DNA of 64,000 bases from Apium graveolens (taxonomy: Eukaryota; Streptophyta; Magnoliopsida; Apiales; Apiaceae): the NCBI RefSeq assembly GCF_009905375.1, contig NW_027417467.1, forward strand, positions 124,001 through 188,000, in the 5' to 3' direction. Positions 50,512 through 62,351 of this stretch are shown one piece after another. The translations under genes and the position numbers were made by a program. Position 1 is the first letter of the stretch. The number at the start of each line of letters is the position of its first letter. The notes under the pieces are model-generated. The model was not told the origin of the DNA, made no database searches, and saw only the letters and a program-made list of their open reading frames with translations.

Positions 50512-50516
50512 TATAT
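50512..50516. other. Paralogous empty site of element 2 insertion
   Basis: The satellite here reads GTACTAATATATAGTGATAAG without interruption. The left part equals the sequence just before element 2, and the part from TATAT on equals the sequence just after it. TATAT occurs once, confirming the 5-bp duplication at element 2. Confidence 0.85.
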
Positions 50517-53500
50517 AGTGATAAGTGACTCTTATAGGGTGCAAAATCACTCTAATATGGTATAAATTTAGTTACAAGGTTGATTAGAGCCAAAATGTTG
50601 CCCAAAATTGACTCGTATAAAAGTGGTATCGAGAGGAGGTAAAAGGATGTCAAATTGGATGTATATGATGTTTACATGTTAATAGTACTAATATATAGTA
50701 GCAAGTGACTTTTATAGGGTGCAAAATCACTCTAATATGGTGTAAATTGACTTACAAGGTTGCTTAGAGCCAAAATGTGGCCAAAAATTGACTCGTGTAA
50801 AAGTGGTACCTAGTGTAGGTAAAAGGATGTCAAATTGATTGTATATGATGTTTACATGTTAATTGTACTAATATAAGGTGTCAAGTGACACTTATAGAGC
50901 GCAAAATCACTCTAATGTGGTGTAAAGTGACTTACAAGGTTAATTGGAGCCAAAAGTGGCCAAAAATTGACTCGTATAAAAGTGGTACCATGAGTTGGTA
51001 AAACGATGTCACATTGGATGTTTATGATGTTTACATGTTAATTGTACTAATATACGGTGGAAAATGACTCTTATACGGTGCAAAATCACTTTATTATGGT
51101 GTACAGTTAATTACAAGGTTGATTAGAGCCAAAATGTGGCCCAAAATTGACTCGTAAAAGTGGTACCAAGAGGAGGTAAAAGGATGTCAAATTGGATGTA
51201 TATGATGTTTACATGTTAATTGTACTAATATATGGTGGAAAGTGACTCTTATAGGGTGTAAAATCACTCTAATATGGTGTAAAGTGACTAACAAAGTTGA
51301 TTAGAGCCAAAATATGGCCCAAAATTGACTCGTATAATATGGTACCAAGAGGTGGTAAAAGGTAATCAAATTGAATATATAATTTTTACATGTATATTGT
51401 ACTAATATATAGTGAGAAGTGACTCTTATAGGGTGCAAAATCACTCTAATATGGTGTAAATTTAGTTACAAGGTTGATTAGAGCCAAAATTTGGCCCAAA
51501 ATTGACTCGTATAAAAGTGGTATCGAGAGGAGGTAAAAGGATGTCAGATTGGATGTATATGATGTTTACATGTTAATTGTACTAATATATGGTGGAAAGT
51601 GACTCTTATAGGGTGTAAAATCACTCTAATATGGTGTAAAGTGACTAACAAGGTTGATTAGAGCCAAAATAGGGCCCAAAATTGACTCGTATAAAGTGGT
51701 ACCAAGAGGTGGTAAAAGGTAATCAAAATGAATATATAATGTTTACATGTATATTGTACTAATATATGCTGACAAGTGACTCTTATAGGGTGCAAAATCA
51801 CTCTAATATGGTGTAAATTTAGTTACAAGGTTGATTAGAGCCAAAATGTGGCCCAAAATTGACTCGTATAAAAGTGGTATCGAGAGGAGGTAAAAGGATG
51901 TCAAATTGGATGTATATGATGTTTACATGTTAATATTACTAATATATAGTGGCAAGTGACTTTTATAGGGTGCAAAATCACTCTAATATGGTGTAAAGTG
52001 ACTTACAAGGTTGATTAGAGCCAAAATGTGGCCAAAAATTGACTCGTGTAAAAGTGGTACCGAGTGTAGGTAAAAGGATGTCAAATTGGATGTATATGAT
52101 GTTTACATGTTAATTATACTAATATAAGGTGTCAAGTGACACTTATAGAGCGCAAAATCACTCTAATATGGTTTAAAGTGACTTACAAGATTGATTAGAG
52201 CCAAAATGTGGCCCAAAATTGACTCGTATAAAAGTGGTATCGAGATGAGGTAAAAGGATGTCAAATTGGATGTATATGATGTTTACAAGTTAATTGTACT
52301 AATATAAGGTGTCAAGTGACACTTATAGAGCGCAAAATCACTCTAATGTGGTGTAAAGTGACTTACAAGGTTAATTGAAGCCAAATGTGGCCAAAAATTG
52401 ATTCGTATAAAAGTGGTATCAAGAGTTGGTAAAAAGATGTCACATCTAATGTATATGATCTTTACATGTTAATTGTACTAATATATGGTGGAAAATGACT
52501 CTTATACGGTGCAAAATCACTCTAATATGGTGTACAGTTACTTACAAGGTTGATTAGAGCCAAAATGTGGCCTAAAATTGACTCGTAAAAGTGGTACCAA
52601 GAGGAGGTAAAAGGATGTCAAATTGGATGTATATGACGTTTACAAGTTAATTGTATTAATATATGGTGGCAAGTGACTTTTATAGGGTGCAAAATCACTC
52701 TAATATGGTGTAAAGTGACTTACAAGATTGATTAGAACCAAAATGTGGCCCGAAATTGACTCGAATAAAATTGGTACCAAGATTTGGTAAAAGGATGTCA
52801 AATTGGACGTATACGATGTTTACATGTTAATTGTACTAATATATGGTGGAAAGTGACTAACAAGGGTTATTAGAGCCAAAATGTGGCCCAAAATTGACTC
52901 GTATAAAGTGGTACCAAGACGTGGTAAAAGGTAATCAAATTGAATATATAATGTTTACATGTATATTATACTAATATATGGTGACAAGTGACTCTTATAG
53001 GGTGCAAAATCACTCTAATATGGTGTAAATTTAGTTAAAAGGTTGATTAGAGCCAAAATGTGGCCCAAAATTGACTCGTATAAAAGTGGTATCGAGAGGA
53101 GGTAAAAAGATGTCAAATGGGATGTAAATGATGTTTACATGTTAATTGTACTAATATAAGGTGTCAAGTGACAGTTATAGAGCGCAAAATCACTCTAATA
53201 TAGTGTAAAGTGACTTACAAGATTGATTAGAGCCAAAATGTGGCCCAAAATTGACTCGAATAAAATTGGTACCAAGAGTTGGTAAAAGGATGTCAAATTG
53301 GACGCATACGATGTTTACATGTTAATTGTACTAATATATGGTGGAAAGTGACTCTTATAGGGTGTAAAATCACTCTAATATGGTGTAAAGTGACTAACAA
53401 GGTTGATTAGAGCCAGAATGTGGCCCAAAATTGACTCGTATAAAGTGGTACCAAGAGGTGGTAAAAGGTAATAAAATTGAATATATAATATTTACATGTA

Positions 53501-53717
53501 TATTTTACTAATATATGGTGATAAATGACTCTTATAGGGTGCAAAATCACTCTAATATGGTGTAAATTTAGTTACAAGGTTGATTAGAGCCAAAATGTGG
53601 CCCAAAATTGACTCGTATAAAAGTGGTATCGAGAGGAGGTAAAAGGATGTCAAATTGGATGTATATGATGTTTACATGTTAATATTACTAATATATAGTG
53701 GCAAGTGACTTTTATAG

Positions 53718-56700
53718 TGTAACACCCCCAGATCCGGGGTCGGGGATCCGGGTTGTCACGGTCTTTCTTTCCACAATATCACTTCACTTAATTAATAATA
53801 AATAACCTCATGCTGTGACCCCATACTAACACACACCACAACCCGTTATAGTCTCAGAGATGAAATTGAAATAAGTACAAGTCTTTGAATCCACCATTTA
53901 AAAGTTATTACAACCCAAAATGATTACTTGATAAATTTACAGTTAATTGCCATTATCTGCCACAAGTTATAATTATACATAATTTGATTCTCAAAAGTAG
54001 ATGGTCTGAACTACAATGGATCTACCTTTGCAGCTATAGCAGCTACAACATCATCGGGAAGACGCGGGACGCTTCCCACGCGCTTGCGCTGGGTCTGCTG
54101 GAGTCTGGCCATCTCTCCTAACTGTTGTTGTGTGATGAAGAAATAAAGCAAGAGTGAGCCTTACAGCTCGCAAGATAATACATAGTGATAACAATAATAT
54201 AAGTATCTAAATGGATACTTACTAGAATCTTTATCGTGTGTAAGATAATTACTTACTAGATATAAGTAAAAACAAGGAATGAAGTTACCAATACTTCACT
54301 ACACTTATATCCTTTATAAAGCTACTTGAACTACCACCGTTCAAAGTATTATAAGTTTTTAAAAAAAGAACATCCCATAGATGAGACCACAAGTTAAGAC
54401 TTGAATAGATTCAATCTTTGAAATATTATTGAATGAAAAAAAAGTTACGAGATACTTTATTTAGTCCCGATATATATATATCCACATATATATCTCTTTA
54501 AACATTTCCTGGAACCTCTGTTATGTAAAGTATGAACAGAGTTTGAAACATCCAATGAATTTTGGAAAGGAAAAGAATTTTGGCATAAACCAGATATCTT
54601 GCTGATCAGGCAAAGATACCAATAAGTAACCTTTTCTACTAGTAGATGGATGAATCCCCCACCGGTCATCACCCTGGCCACATAAGGACCTTGTGCTGGA
54701 CCGCCACCCGGCCTCTTACGCGTTGATGGACTGCCACCCAACCACTTACACTTTCATAGACCGTACCCCGGCCTGTCACTTATGCCGACTCAATTAGATG
54801 GGCTTACTTCCCGAACATTGGGCAAGTAATCAATTCATTTACCAAAACTGCAACCTCGTTGCGAATATAAAATACACCACAGAGCCGGATTCCCCAGGTT
54901 TTGAGCGAGTATTTAAATCCCCTTAAAAAAGGAAGATCTTAAATATAAAAATGAGTTTTGGGATCCGCTCTGACTTTAAAAATCATTTTGAAGACTCGAA
55001 AACACTTTATAGAGTGTTTGGAGTAAAGCTGATTTAATGAAGTAAATCAGTCCCCAGAATATTTAGAAAATGACTGAATATTATTATTTAAATAATATTC
55101 CCATAAAGAATAATCTTTATAAAAATAATTGAAGTAGAAGTATTAAAACTTATACTTGAAACGAGTATTAAATAACCAAAGATATACTTATATGAAAGTA
55201 TTATCTTTATTTGAATAATCAAATATAAGTTTGATTATTAACACCTTATTCTTTAATAAAATAAAGAATATATTTCAGTAATAAGCGGAGTCATAATACC
55301 TCGAATGAATATTATAAATAATATTCATTAAATAAAATAAAGGAGTCATACATCCTCAAATGAATATCCAAGTAATATTCAATAATAATATAAACTGAGT
55401 CATAAGCCCTCGAATGAATATTCAAATAATATTCAAATAATAAAATAAAGGTATCGAATAAACCTTATTCGATCCATAGTTTTAAAAAACTATATCCATA
55501 TATATATAAATATATATATATATAATATACTCGGGAACATCGACTCCCGGTTTAGAAATATGTTCACCTTTTATCCCCTATACTAAGGGTATACGCAACT
55601 ACTTGCTTATTTCTAGCATAGGTATTATGCAACTATAAGCATTTGAACCAACAGATATATAAATCAAGAATACGAAACAGGCATGTATATATATACCATA
55701 TCAGCATGCTTCAATATATCGCAACATTTGCTAATTAACCAACATGCATCTATCGCAAGATAATGCATATACATATATTCATCACAACAACAGTATAACG
55801 GGTAGAAAACTTGCCTGAGCGACTCGGGGTGATAAAAGGCTCGGGACGAGTCTGGTAACCTATAAACAACAAGTAAGTTGGAATTAAACCAAAATCACTT
55901 GTAAATCTATACTTTAACTAACTTAGACTCTAACGCTTGTTTTGCGCTCACTGATTCGCTTAAGTCACTCGGGTACCCTCGGCTCCACCATTTTTAATAA
56001 TTTAACCTTTACGAGTTTTAAAGCGATTCCTTCGCGAGTGTCTTACCAACTGCCTAACACACTTACCATAAATGTTTCATACATTAATTAACCCTTTTTG
56101 GTCTTTAACCTATGTTTCAAAGTAAGGCGAGGGAAAAAGTTTCGTTCGCGAAACGCCGTTACTTGAAACGGTCGTTTCTCCTAAACCGTTCATCGGAATC
56201 GAACGAACTACATATCAAAACGAAGCTCGTAACATGAGCTATCTAATCATGGCAGTGGTCATAATCTAGCAGGGGGTTCTCGGGTCCTAATGTTATGCAC
56301 AAAAACAGTCTAAAGAAAATCGGACGTTATGACGGCTATGTTTACGCGATTTCCAATATTTTAAACCATTCAAAACCATTCCAAATCAACCTCAAATCCA
56401 ACATACAACCAACATCAATCCTTATCACATCATAACAACCCCAACCAATTCAATTTAATCATTCATACTTATGCCTAAGCTTAACTTTAATCATACTTAA
56501 GTTCTTTTAATCAAAACCACAACATTTACCATTCCGTTTCACTACCATTTCAAATCCCAAACTCTAATCACAACAACAAGCTACAATATCATCCTACTAA
56601 TCAAAATCATCTTATAATACATAGGAATCTAGGTCTTGGAGATGGTATACCTTCCTTGAAGTGGTGGGAGGAGCTAGGAAGACTTAAGAAGCTTTGAGAA

Positions 56701-57608
56701 GTCTTAGGAAAGCTTGGATCTTCAAGGAAAACAAGAAAAACTTCAAGTTAAAAACTTGAAAACACTATTCATAGTCTTCTTCTTTGATTAAATGAAGAAG
56801 ATTGAGAAGGAATTAATGGCTTAAACTCATGATATAGCCCTAACTAAGCATGAAGATGATTAGGGAATTTACTCACCAATTTAGGAAGCTTGGATCTTGG
56901 ATTTTGAAAAATCTTGCCTTTAAAAAGTGAAAAAGCTGAGAGCAATGAAGAACTAATGCCTTGGTTTCTTTTTGTTTTGATGAAGAATGAATTATTTGGC
57001 TTGGTTGGTTGTAGTTTTGTATTTGATTTAGTCAATTACCTTCTTGCCCTTGAATTTGTGTGGTTACAAAGCCACCACACCTCCTTCCTTCCCATGTCAT
57101 GCTTATGTCATCCTCATGATGTCATCCTCCCTTCCTTGTCCTCTTTCGATTGGTTGGATGACATCATTCCCACTAATCCCTTTGATTAACTTCCTAATCG
57201 TTTGCCTAATGACCGCTGATCTGTTATACGGTTCGCTTAACTTTCGTTTTCGTTTATCGTTTGAAGGATCATACCCGGGATCTTATTACTTAGGTTCCTT
57301 TAACCTTTCTCAATACATTATATTCCTTTTTATGATCCTCTATTATAATCCTTTAATTTAAATCCTTTTTATCCTGTTACCTTATACTCAATTCTCTCCG
57401 TATCTTGTGGATTTCCGGGAAAAACCAAAGTGTTCGGAATTGGATTCTGACGATCTTTACATACACTTATATACTGCATAGAGTACTAATAATATCCCAG
57501 AATATCCATAACAGAACCCCTACATAGTGTGGCGTGAAAAGTTTTCTCATTCAGCTAAAACACTATTCACAAGGGTTACAAAAAGTTGAAAATTTTAGGG
57601 TTATTACA
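53718..57608 (-). repeat. 3' LTR of element 3
   Basis: The LTR is 3891 bp and runs on the plus strand from TGTAACACCCCC to GGGTTATTACA. The core block (about 55850-56340) matches the LTRs of elements 1 and 2 closely. Other parts, such as the first 450 bp after the terminus and 56640-57060, are clearly diverged. It carries TGAGTCA at 55396-55402 in the ~54-bp repeat zone. Confidence 0.95.
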
Positions 57609-57621
57609 GTCTCCCCTCCTT
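57609..57621 (-). other. Polypurine tract of element 3
   Basis: On the minus strand AAGGAGGGGAGAC abuts the 3' LTR, identical to element 1. Confidence 0.85.
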
Positions 57622-57641
57622 AAAAGGATTCCGTCCCGGAA

Positions 57642-58190
57642 TCAAACAGAAAACAAATGGGGGTACTTTTCTAGCATTGTGCTCTCTAGTTCCCAAGTTG
57701 ATTCTTCCACGTTATGATTCTGCCATAGTACTCTGACTAGCTTGATCACTTTGTTCCGAAGCACCTGCTCCGTCTTATCCATAATCCTTACTGGCTTGTC
57801 CACGTAAGTTAGATCTGGCTGCATATCCACCTGCTCATACTCCACTATGTGTCTGGCATCCCGATGATACCTCCTTAGCATTGACACATGGAACACATTA
57901 TGAACTTGTTTCAAATTAGGGGGTAGGGCTAGCTCGTAAGCTAACTTTCCAATCCGTCTTAATATCTCAAAAGGTCCAATGTATCTTGGGCTTAGTTTTC
58001 CTTTCTTTCCGAACCTCATTAATCCCTTCCAAGGGGATACTTTCAACAGTACTAAGTCCCCTACTTCATATTCCTTGTCCTTTCGGGCTAGGTCTGCATA
58101 TTTCTCCTGTCTGTCTTGGGCTGCTACAAGTCGCCCTCTGATAAGATCCACTATATCTTTGGTCCTTTGGACCACTTCGGGTCCGAGCAT
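57642..58190 (-). CDS. Integrase C-terminal domain with GPY/F motif and chromodomain (part of pol, after an in-frame TAG)
   Basis: This 182-residue segment continues the pol frame past the TAG at 58212-58214, so its ATG is probably an internal Met and not a natural start. Residues 1-50 give the ERKMLGPEVVQRTKD and KDKEYEVGDLVLLKV integrase C-terminal strands. The GPY/F module is YIGPFEI at 70-76. The C-terminus (about 133-180) is a chromodomain of the type found in Tekay-like elements, with VRVLWQNHNVEESTWE and ending YPHLFSV. Chromodomains direct integration toward methylated histone H3, which fits the heterochromatic satellite location. The stop before it would remove this targeting module unless it is read through. 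Confidence 0.87.
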   Translation of the reverse strand: MLGPEVVQRTKDIVDLIRGRLVAAQDRQEKYADLARKDKEYEVGDLVLLKVSPWKGLMRFGKKGKLSPRYIGPFEILRRIGKLAYELALPPNLKQVHNVFHVSMLRRYHRDARHIVEYEQVDMQPDLTYVDKPVRIMDKTEQVLRNKVIKLVRVLWQNHNVEESTWELESTMLEKYPHLFSV

Positions 58191-58211
58191 CTTCCGCTCT
58201 CCTACTTCATC

Positions 58212-61200
58212 CTAGTATAAGGGAGATCGACACCTTCTTCCGTACAGGGCCTCATAAGGCGGCATTCCGATGCTAGCATGAAAGCTATTGTTATAAGAAA
58301 ACTCGATCAACGGTAAGTGATCATCCCAACTTCCTTTAAGGTCTATTGTACAGACTCTCAACATATCCTCTAGTGTCTGGATGGTCCTTTCACTCTGTCC
58401 ATCCGTCTGGGGATGGTACGCGGTACTCATATTTAACTTGGTCCCCGCACATTCCTGAAAGCTCCTCCAAAATCTGGAGTTGAACCTGGGGTCTCGCTCT
58501 GAGACAATGGACGCTGGGACTCCATGTCGTGTCACTATTTCCTTAAGGTAAATGTCCACCAGTCTATCAACTGTGTATCTTTCATTGATAGGAATGAAAT
58601 GAGCTGACTTTGTCAGTCGGTCTATAATTACCCAAATGGCGTCGTGATTGGCTTTCGTCCTTGGCAAGCCTACAACAAAATCCATCGCTATCTGTTCCCA
58701 TTTCCATTCGGGAATCTCGAGGGGTCGGAAAAGTCCACTGGGTCTCTGGTGCTCTGCCTTTACTCTTTGGCAAGTCAAACACTTGTTTACCCATTCTGCT
58801 ACGTCCCTCTTCATGTTGGGCCACCAGTAATATTCCTTCAAATCCCTATACATCTTGGTACTTCCCGGGTGAATGGAATACCTTGAACTATGGCTTTCAT
58901 CCAAAATCTCATCTTTAAGTTCTTGAACATTCGGAACCCAAATTCGGTAGGAGTACCTCATTATCCCTTTATCATCTTTCTCAGTATGGATCTCCTCTCC
59001 AGTCATTGACTCTCTGCCTTCATTCATTATTTTCCCCTGGCACAATCTGATCTTTTCCAATAACTCTGGCTGCATTGAGATCTGAGAAAGCTTTTCAGTT
59101 CCGGTTCTGGTTACCTTTACTTCTATTTCCATTCTCTCAAAATCCCTTATCAACTCTTCCGAAGTCGTTATCATTCTGAGTCTTTCCTTTCTACTAAGGG
59201 CATCAGCCACCACATTGGCTTTCCCTGGATGATAGAGAATCTCACAATCATAGTCCTTGATTAGTTCTAACCATCTCCTCTGGCGCATGTTGAGCTCTTT
59301 CTGCGTAAATATGTACTTGAGGCTCTTATGGTCTGTGAAAATCTCGCACTTCTCTCCATACAAGTAGTGCCTCCAAATTTTTAAAGCAAATACTATTGCC
59401 GCGAGCTCAAGGTCATGAGTAGGATATCTAACCTCGTATTCCTTCAGTTGTCTCGACGCATATGCAATAACTTTACCGTGCTGCATAAGCACACATCCTA
59501 ATCCTTTGTGTGATGCGTCACTATATATCACAAAATCTCCTTTTCCGTCCGGCAATGCCAATACCGGAGCCGTTATCAACCTTTTCTTTAATTCCTGAAA
59601 ACTGTTCTCGCATTTCTCCGTCCATTCAAACTTCTCTGTCTTACGAGTAAGTCGTGTCAAAGGGGCTGCGATCTTCGCAAAGTCCTGAACAAATCTACGA
59701 TAGTAGCCGGCCAATCCTATGAAACTCCTTACCTCTGTGGGTGTGGTTGGCCTTTCCCAATTTGAGACCGCCTCTATCTTGGAGGGGTCGACCAATACTC
59801 CTTCTTTATTGATCACATGTCCTAAAAACTGTACTTCATTCCGCCAGAATTCACACTTCGAGAATTTGGCATATAACTGCTCCTCTCTGAGTATTCCTAG
59901 AGCTATCCTCAAATGCTCTGCATGTTCTGCCTCAGTCCTTGAGTAGATCAAAATATCATCGATAAAAACTATCACACACTTGTCCAAGTACTTCTTAAAT
60001 ACTCTATTCATTAAATCCATGAAAGCCGCTGGGGCGTTGGTTAATCCAAAGGACATTACCAAGAACTCATAATGCCCAAACCTGGTACGGAACGCTGTCT
60101 TGGAAATATCTTCGGGTTTAATCTTTAGTTGGTGATATCCAGTTCTCAGGTCGATCTTGGAAAAATAAACAGCATCCTTTAGCTGGTCAAACAGATCGTC
60201 TATTCTAGGTAATGGGTACCTGTTCTTTATGGTTAGCTTGTTCAACTCTCGATAGTCTATGCACAACCTCATGCTCCCATCTTTCTTCTTAACAAATAAA
60301 ACTGGTGCTCCCCACGGAGACACACTGGGTCTTATCATACCCTTATCCAAGAGTTCCTGCAATTGGATAGCTAATTTCTTCATTTCTAACGGGGCTAACC
60401 GGTAAGGTGCTTTTGAAACTGGCGCCGTCCCTGGGGCCAACTCAATAGCAAATTCAATCACTCTATCGGGTGGTAATCCCGGAAGGTCTTGTGGGAATAC
60501 ATCTTCAAATTCGTTGACTACTGGAATATCTTGTAAGTTGGGCACCTCCTTCTGTGTGTCCACCACATAGGCTAGGTAGGCCTCACTTCCTTTTCGTAGC
60601 ATCCTTTTGGCCTGAGCCATAGTCAAAAATTTTTGCGTCTGCCTCTTTCCTCTAAATATAACTTCTTTCTTCCCGGGGATATTTAACTTAACTTTCTTCC
60701 CTTTACAGTCTATCTGAGCATCGTTGCTAGATAGCCAGTCCATTCCCAAAATCACATCAAACTCCCCTAATTTAAAAGGAATCAAATCAACACTGAAAGA
60801 TTGCTCCCCTATGCCTATCTCACAGGCGGGGTGAATCTGGTTAACAGGAATAATTTCATGATTGGCTATTTCTACTTGTAAGGGTTCTATCAAGGGTTCA
60901 GCCTTAAGTCTTAACTTACGTGCAAGGTCCTTTGATATAAAAGATTTAGTTGCTCCCGAATCAAATAAAATATTTGCACTGACTGAATTTAGAGAAAGGG
61001 TACCTGCTATCACATCTGAATCTTTCATAGCATCCTGGACTGTCATGTTGAAAGTCCTCGCAGTAGGTGGCTTATTGGAAGCAGCCCTGCTTGCTCCCGA
61101 AGCTGCTGGTTTGTTCATTGGGCATTCCCTCTTCCAATGACCTGGGCGTCCGCACTGATGACAAGTGGCGGTTGGAACGACGGCAGGGGTTGATGATGGG

Positions 61201-61472
61201 CACTTATTTGAGTAGTGGCCTTCCCGACCGCACTTAAAACAGGTTACTGGCTTTCCTTTACACTCCCCAGTGTGATTCCTTCCACATATGTTACAGGCTG
61301 GCAATGGGGGTCGAGACTGGTTGGAATAGGACATTCTTGACTTCTGGCCGCCCTGGCTCACACTCACACTCATTGGCCGCTTAAACCTAGTGTTCCTTCC
61401 TGGTAGGGACACTGCTCCTCGATTAAATCTAGTTGGGAAGCTCCTTCCTGCGGAACCTCCACCCATGCTCAT
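58212..61472 (-). CDS. gag nucleocapsid-pol: zinc knuckles, protease, RT, RNase H, integrase core
   Basis: The open frame has 1086 codons and continues in frame from gag beyond the upstream TAG (61509), so the first Met is not necessarily a start. Residues 60-71, 78-91 and 104-117 are three zinc knuckles; the first has shortened CX2CX3HX3C spacing. Protease is [11 protein letters not shown] (D171). RT spans about 340-610 with [21 protein letters not shown] (D441) and FIDD (D505, D506). RNase H spans about 645-762 with D652, E689, D714 and D757. Integrase has a zinc-binding HHCC region (861-901) and the core with D931 and E1028, but the middle catalytic residue is Glu992 (SERD where the family has SDRD). 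It ends CRSPLY at an in-frame TAG shared with elements 1 and 2. Otherwise no frameshift is seen. Confidence 0.93.
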   Translation of the reverse strand: MSMGGGSAGRSFPTRFNRGAVSLPGRNTRFKRPMSVSVSQGGQKSRMSYSNQSRPPLPACNICGRNHTGECKGKPVTCFKCGREGHYSNKCPSSTPAVVPTATCHQCGRPGHWKRECPMNKPAASGASRAASNKPPTARTFNMTVQDAMKDSDVIAGTLSLNSVSANILFDSGATKSFISKDLARKLRLKAEPLIEPLQVEIANHEIIPVNQIHPACEIGIGEQSFSVDLIPFKLGEFDVILGMDWLSSNDAQIDCKGKKVKLNIPGKKEVIFRGKRQTQKFLTMAQAKRMLRKGSEAYLAYVVDTQKEVPNLQDIPVVNEFEDVFPQDLPGLPPDRVIEFAIELAPGTAPVSKAPYRLAPLEMKKLAIQLQELLDKGMIRPSVSPWGAPVLFVKKKDGSMRLCIDYRELNKLTIKNRYPLPRIDDLFDQLKDAVYFSKIDLRTGYHQLKIKPEDISKTAFRTRFGHYEFLVMSFGLTNAPAAFMDLMNRVFKKYLDKCVIVFIDDILIYSRTEAEHAEHLRIALGILREEQLYAKFSKCEFWRNEVQFLGHVINKEGVLVDPSKIEAVSNWERPTTPTEVRSFIGLAGYYRRFVQDFAKIAAPLTRLTRKTEKFEWTEKCENSFQELKKRLITAPVLALPDGKGDFVIYSDASHKGLGCVLMQHGKVIAYASRQLKEYEVRYPTHDLELAAIVFALKIWRHYLYGEKCEIFTDHKSLKYIFTQKELNMRQRRWLELIKDYDCEILYHPGKANVVADALSRKERLRMITTSEELIRDFERMEIEVKVTRTGTEKLSQISMQPELLEKIRLCQGKIMNEGRESMTGEEIHTEKDDKGIMRYSYRIWVPNVQELKDEILDESHSSRYSIHPGSTKMYRDLKEYYWWPNMKRDVAEWVNKCLTCQRVKAEHQRPSGLFRPLEIPEWKWEQIAMDFVVGLPRTKANHDAIWVIIDRLTKSAHFIPINERYTVDRLVDIYLKEIVTRHGVPASIVSERDPRFNSRFWRSFQECAGTKLNMSTAYHPQTDGQSERTIQTLEDMLRVCTIDLKGSWDDHLPLIEFSYNNSFHASIGMPPYEALYGRRCRSPLY

Positions 61473-61508
61473 ACTTTTCCTCTTTATTCCTTTCTTCTCT
61501 CTTTCCTT

Positions 61509-61793
61509 CTACATCTGTTCACTTCCGACTTCTACAATCGTTGCCTTTTGCACCAGAGTGGCATAGTCCGTAAGCTCAAGGATTGCCACCCTATTCTGAA
61601 TCCACGGTTTCAGTCCCTGCTGAAACCTCCTAGCTTTCTTTTCCTCGGTGCTCACAAACTCCGGCACAAACCTTGATAACTCAGTAAATTTCGCTTCGTA
61701 CTCTGCTACAGACAAGTTATTCTGCTTTAGCTCCAAGAACTTGAGCTCCATCTGGTTTTCCATAAACCTCGGGAAATACTTCCCCAGAAACAA
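61509..61793 (-). CDS. gag capsid middle portion, between two in-frame stops
   Basis: This is a 94-codon segment in the same frame as the preceding gag part and the following pol part. It has no ATG at its upstream end. The sequence LGKYFPRFMENQMELKFLEL, SVAEYEAKFTELSRFVP and RRFQQGLKPWIQ is typical of the retrotransposon gag capsid domain. It is bounded by TGA at 61809-61811 and TAG at 61509-61511, both single-codon interruptions without frameshift. Alone it would not make a capsid; readthrough or help from another copy would be needed. Confidence 0.85.
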   Translation of the reverse strand: MFLGKYFPRFMENQMELKFLELKQNNLSVAEYEAKFTELSRFVPEFVSTEEKKARRFQQGLKPWIQNRVAILELTDYATLVQKATIVEVGSEQM

Positions 61794-61808
61794 CTGACTA
61801 AATCTCTC

Positions 61809-62351
61809 TCAGGTTATAATAGCGTATGTCTCCATATTTTTCTTGGCCTCCCACCAGTAGTTAGCTTCTCCTTTCAGAAGGTAGGTAGCAAATACAGTCT
61901 TATGTGCCTTCTCGGTACTCAAAATCTCAAAAGATTTCTCCATTTCCTTTAACCATGCCCTTGCCTCAACTGGGTCGGCTGATCCGTGGAACTCAGGGGG
62001 CTTAAGGGACTTAAAAGCCCTGAAAGAGTTTGCCACTGCATTGTTACTTCCTTGAGGGGGTGGGTTGGGTTGACGTTCCAAATTCTGCCTTAGGAGTTGC
62101 ATGAACTGGCTCATGGGATCCATGCCTGGGTTTGGTACTGGTTGCTCAACCTCGGTTTCTCCTTCTTCAGCCTCTATCTCAAATCCCTCAACATCATATG
62201 TTTCCTCTTCCTCTTCATACAGGGAGTCATCCTGTTCCACATAATCCTCATCTTCCTCTTCACTGTGTTCTTGGTTTCTATTGTCCTGATTATGGCTTCC
62301 CTGGTCTTCAGATCCAGGGTTCGCCCTAGTTCCAATCTTTCTTGGCGGCAT
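61809..62351 (-). CDS. gag N-terminal portion
   Basis: This 180-codon segment starts with MPPRKIG, a usual beginning for gag of this lineage. It has a very acidic stretch (about 26-76), then a proline-rich linker, and from about 105 the capsid start (FRAFKSLKPPEFHGSADP, EARAWLKEMEKSFEIL, YWWEAKK). It stops at TGA (61809-61811) where family proteins usually have a Trp. The frame continues directly into 61509-61793. The truncated product would lack most of the capsid and the nucleocapsid. Confidence 0.87.
   Translation of the reverse strand: MPPRKIGTRANPGSEDQGSHNQDNRNQEHSEEEDEDYVEQDDSLYEEEEETYDVEGFEIEAEEGETEVEQPVPNPGMDPMSQFMQLLRQNLERQPNPPPQGSNNAVANSFRAFKSLKPPEFHGSADPVEARAWLKEMEKSFEILSTEKAHKTVFATYLLKGEANYWWEAKKNMETYAIIT

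Larger units (their letters stand above)
46300..51500. repeat. Second copy of a ~4.8-kb satellite segmental duplication
   Basis: Markers of 27.28-29.3 kb recur at a constant +19020 (GTAAAGGTTGTACC/GTAAAGGTGGTACC at ~27340 and ~46360; TATCGAGCGC at ~29190 and ~48211). Markers of 29.6-30.6 kb recur at +19915 (GGTTCAGAGAG 29636 and 49551). Beyond the insertion, markers recur at +5681 (CCTAGTGTAGG 45128 and 50809). Removing element 2 and one target copy (14234 bp) makes the last two offsets equal (5681). The 894-bp step between the first two is an internal duplication. Confidence 0.8.
44831..53717. repeat. Satellite B: continuation of the ~179-bp array (about 50 monomers)
   Basis: The monomer family and variants are those of satellite A, interrupted only by element 2. 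The array ends at element 3. I see no gene or other insertion inside it. Short open frames occur only because of the repeat. Confidence 0.97.

Noticed and set aside
58644..58918. Several antisense open frames over the integrase region
   Set aside because: Shadows of a strongly supported pol coding sequence.
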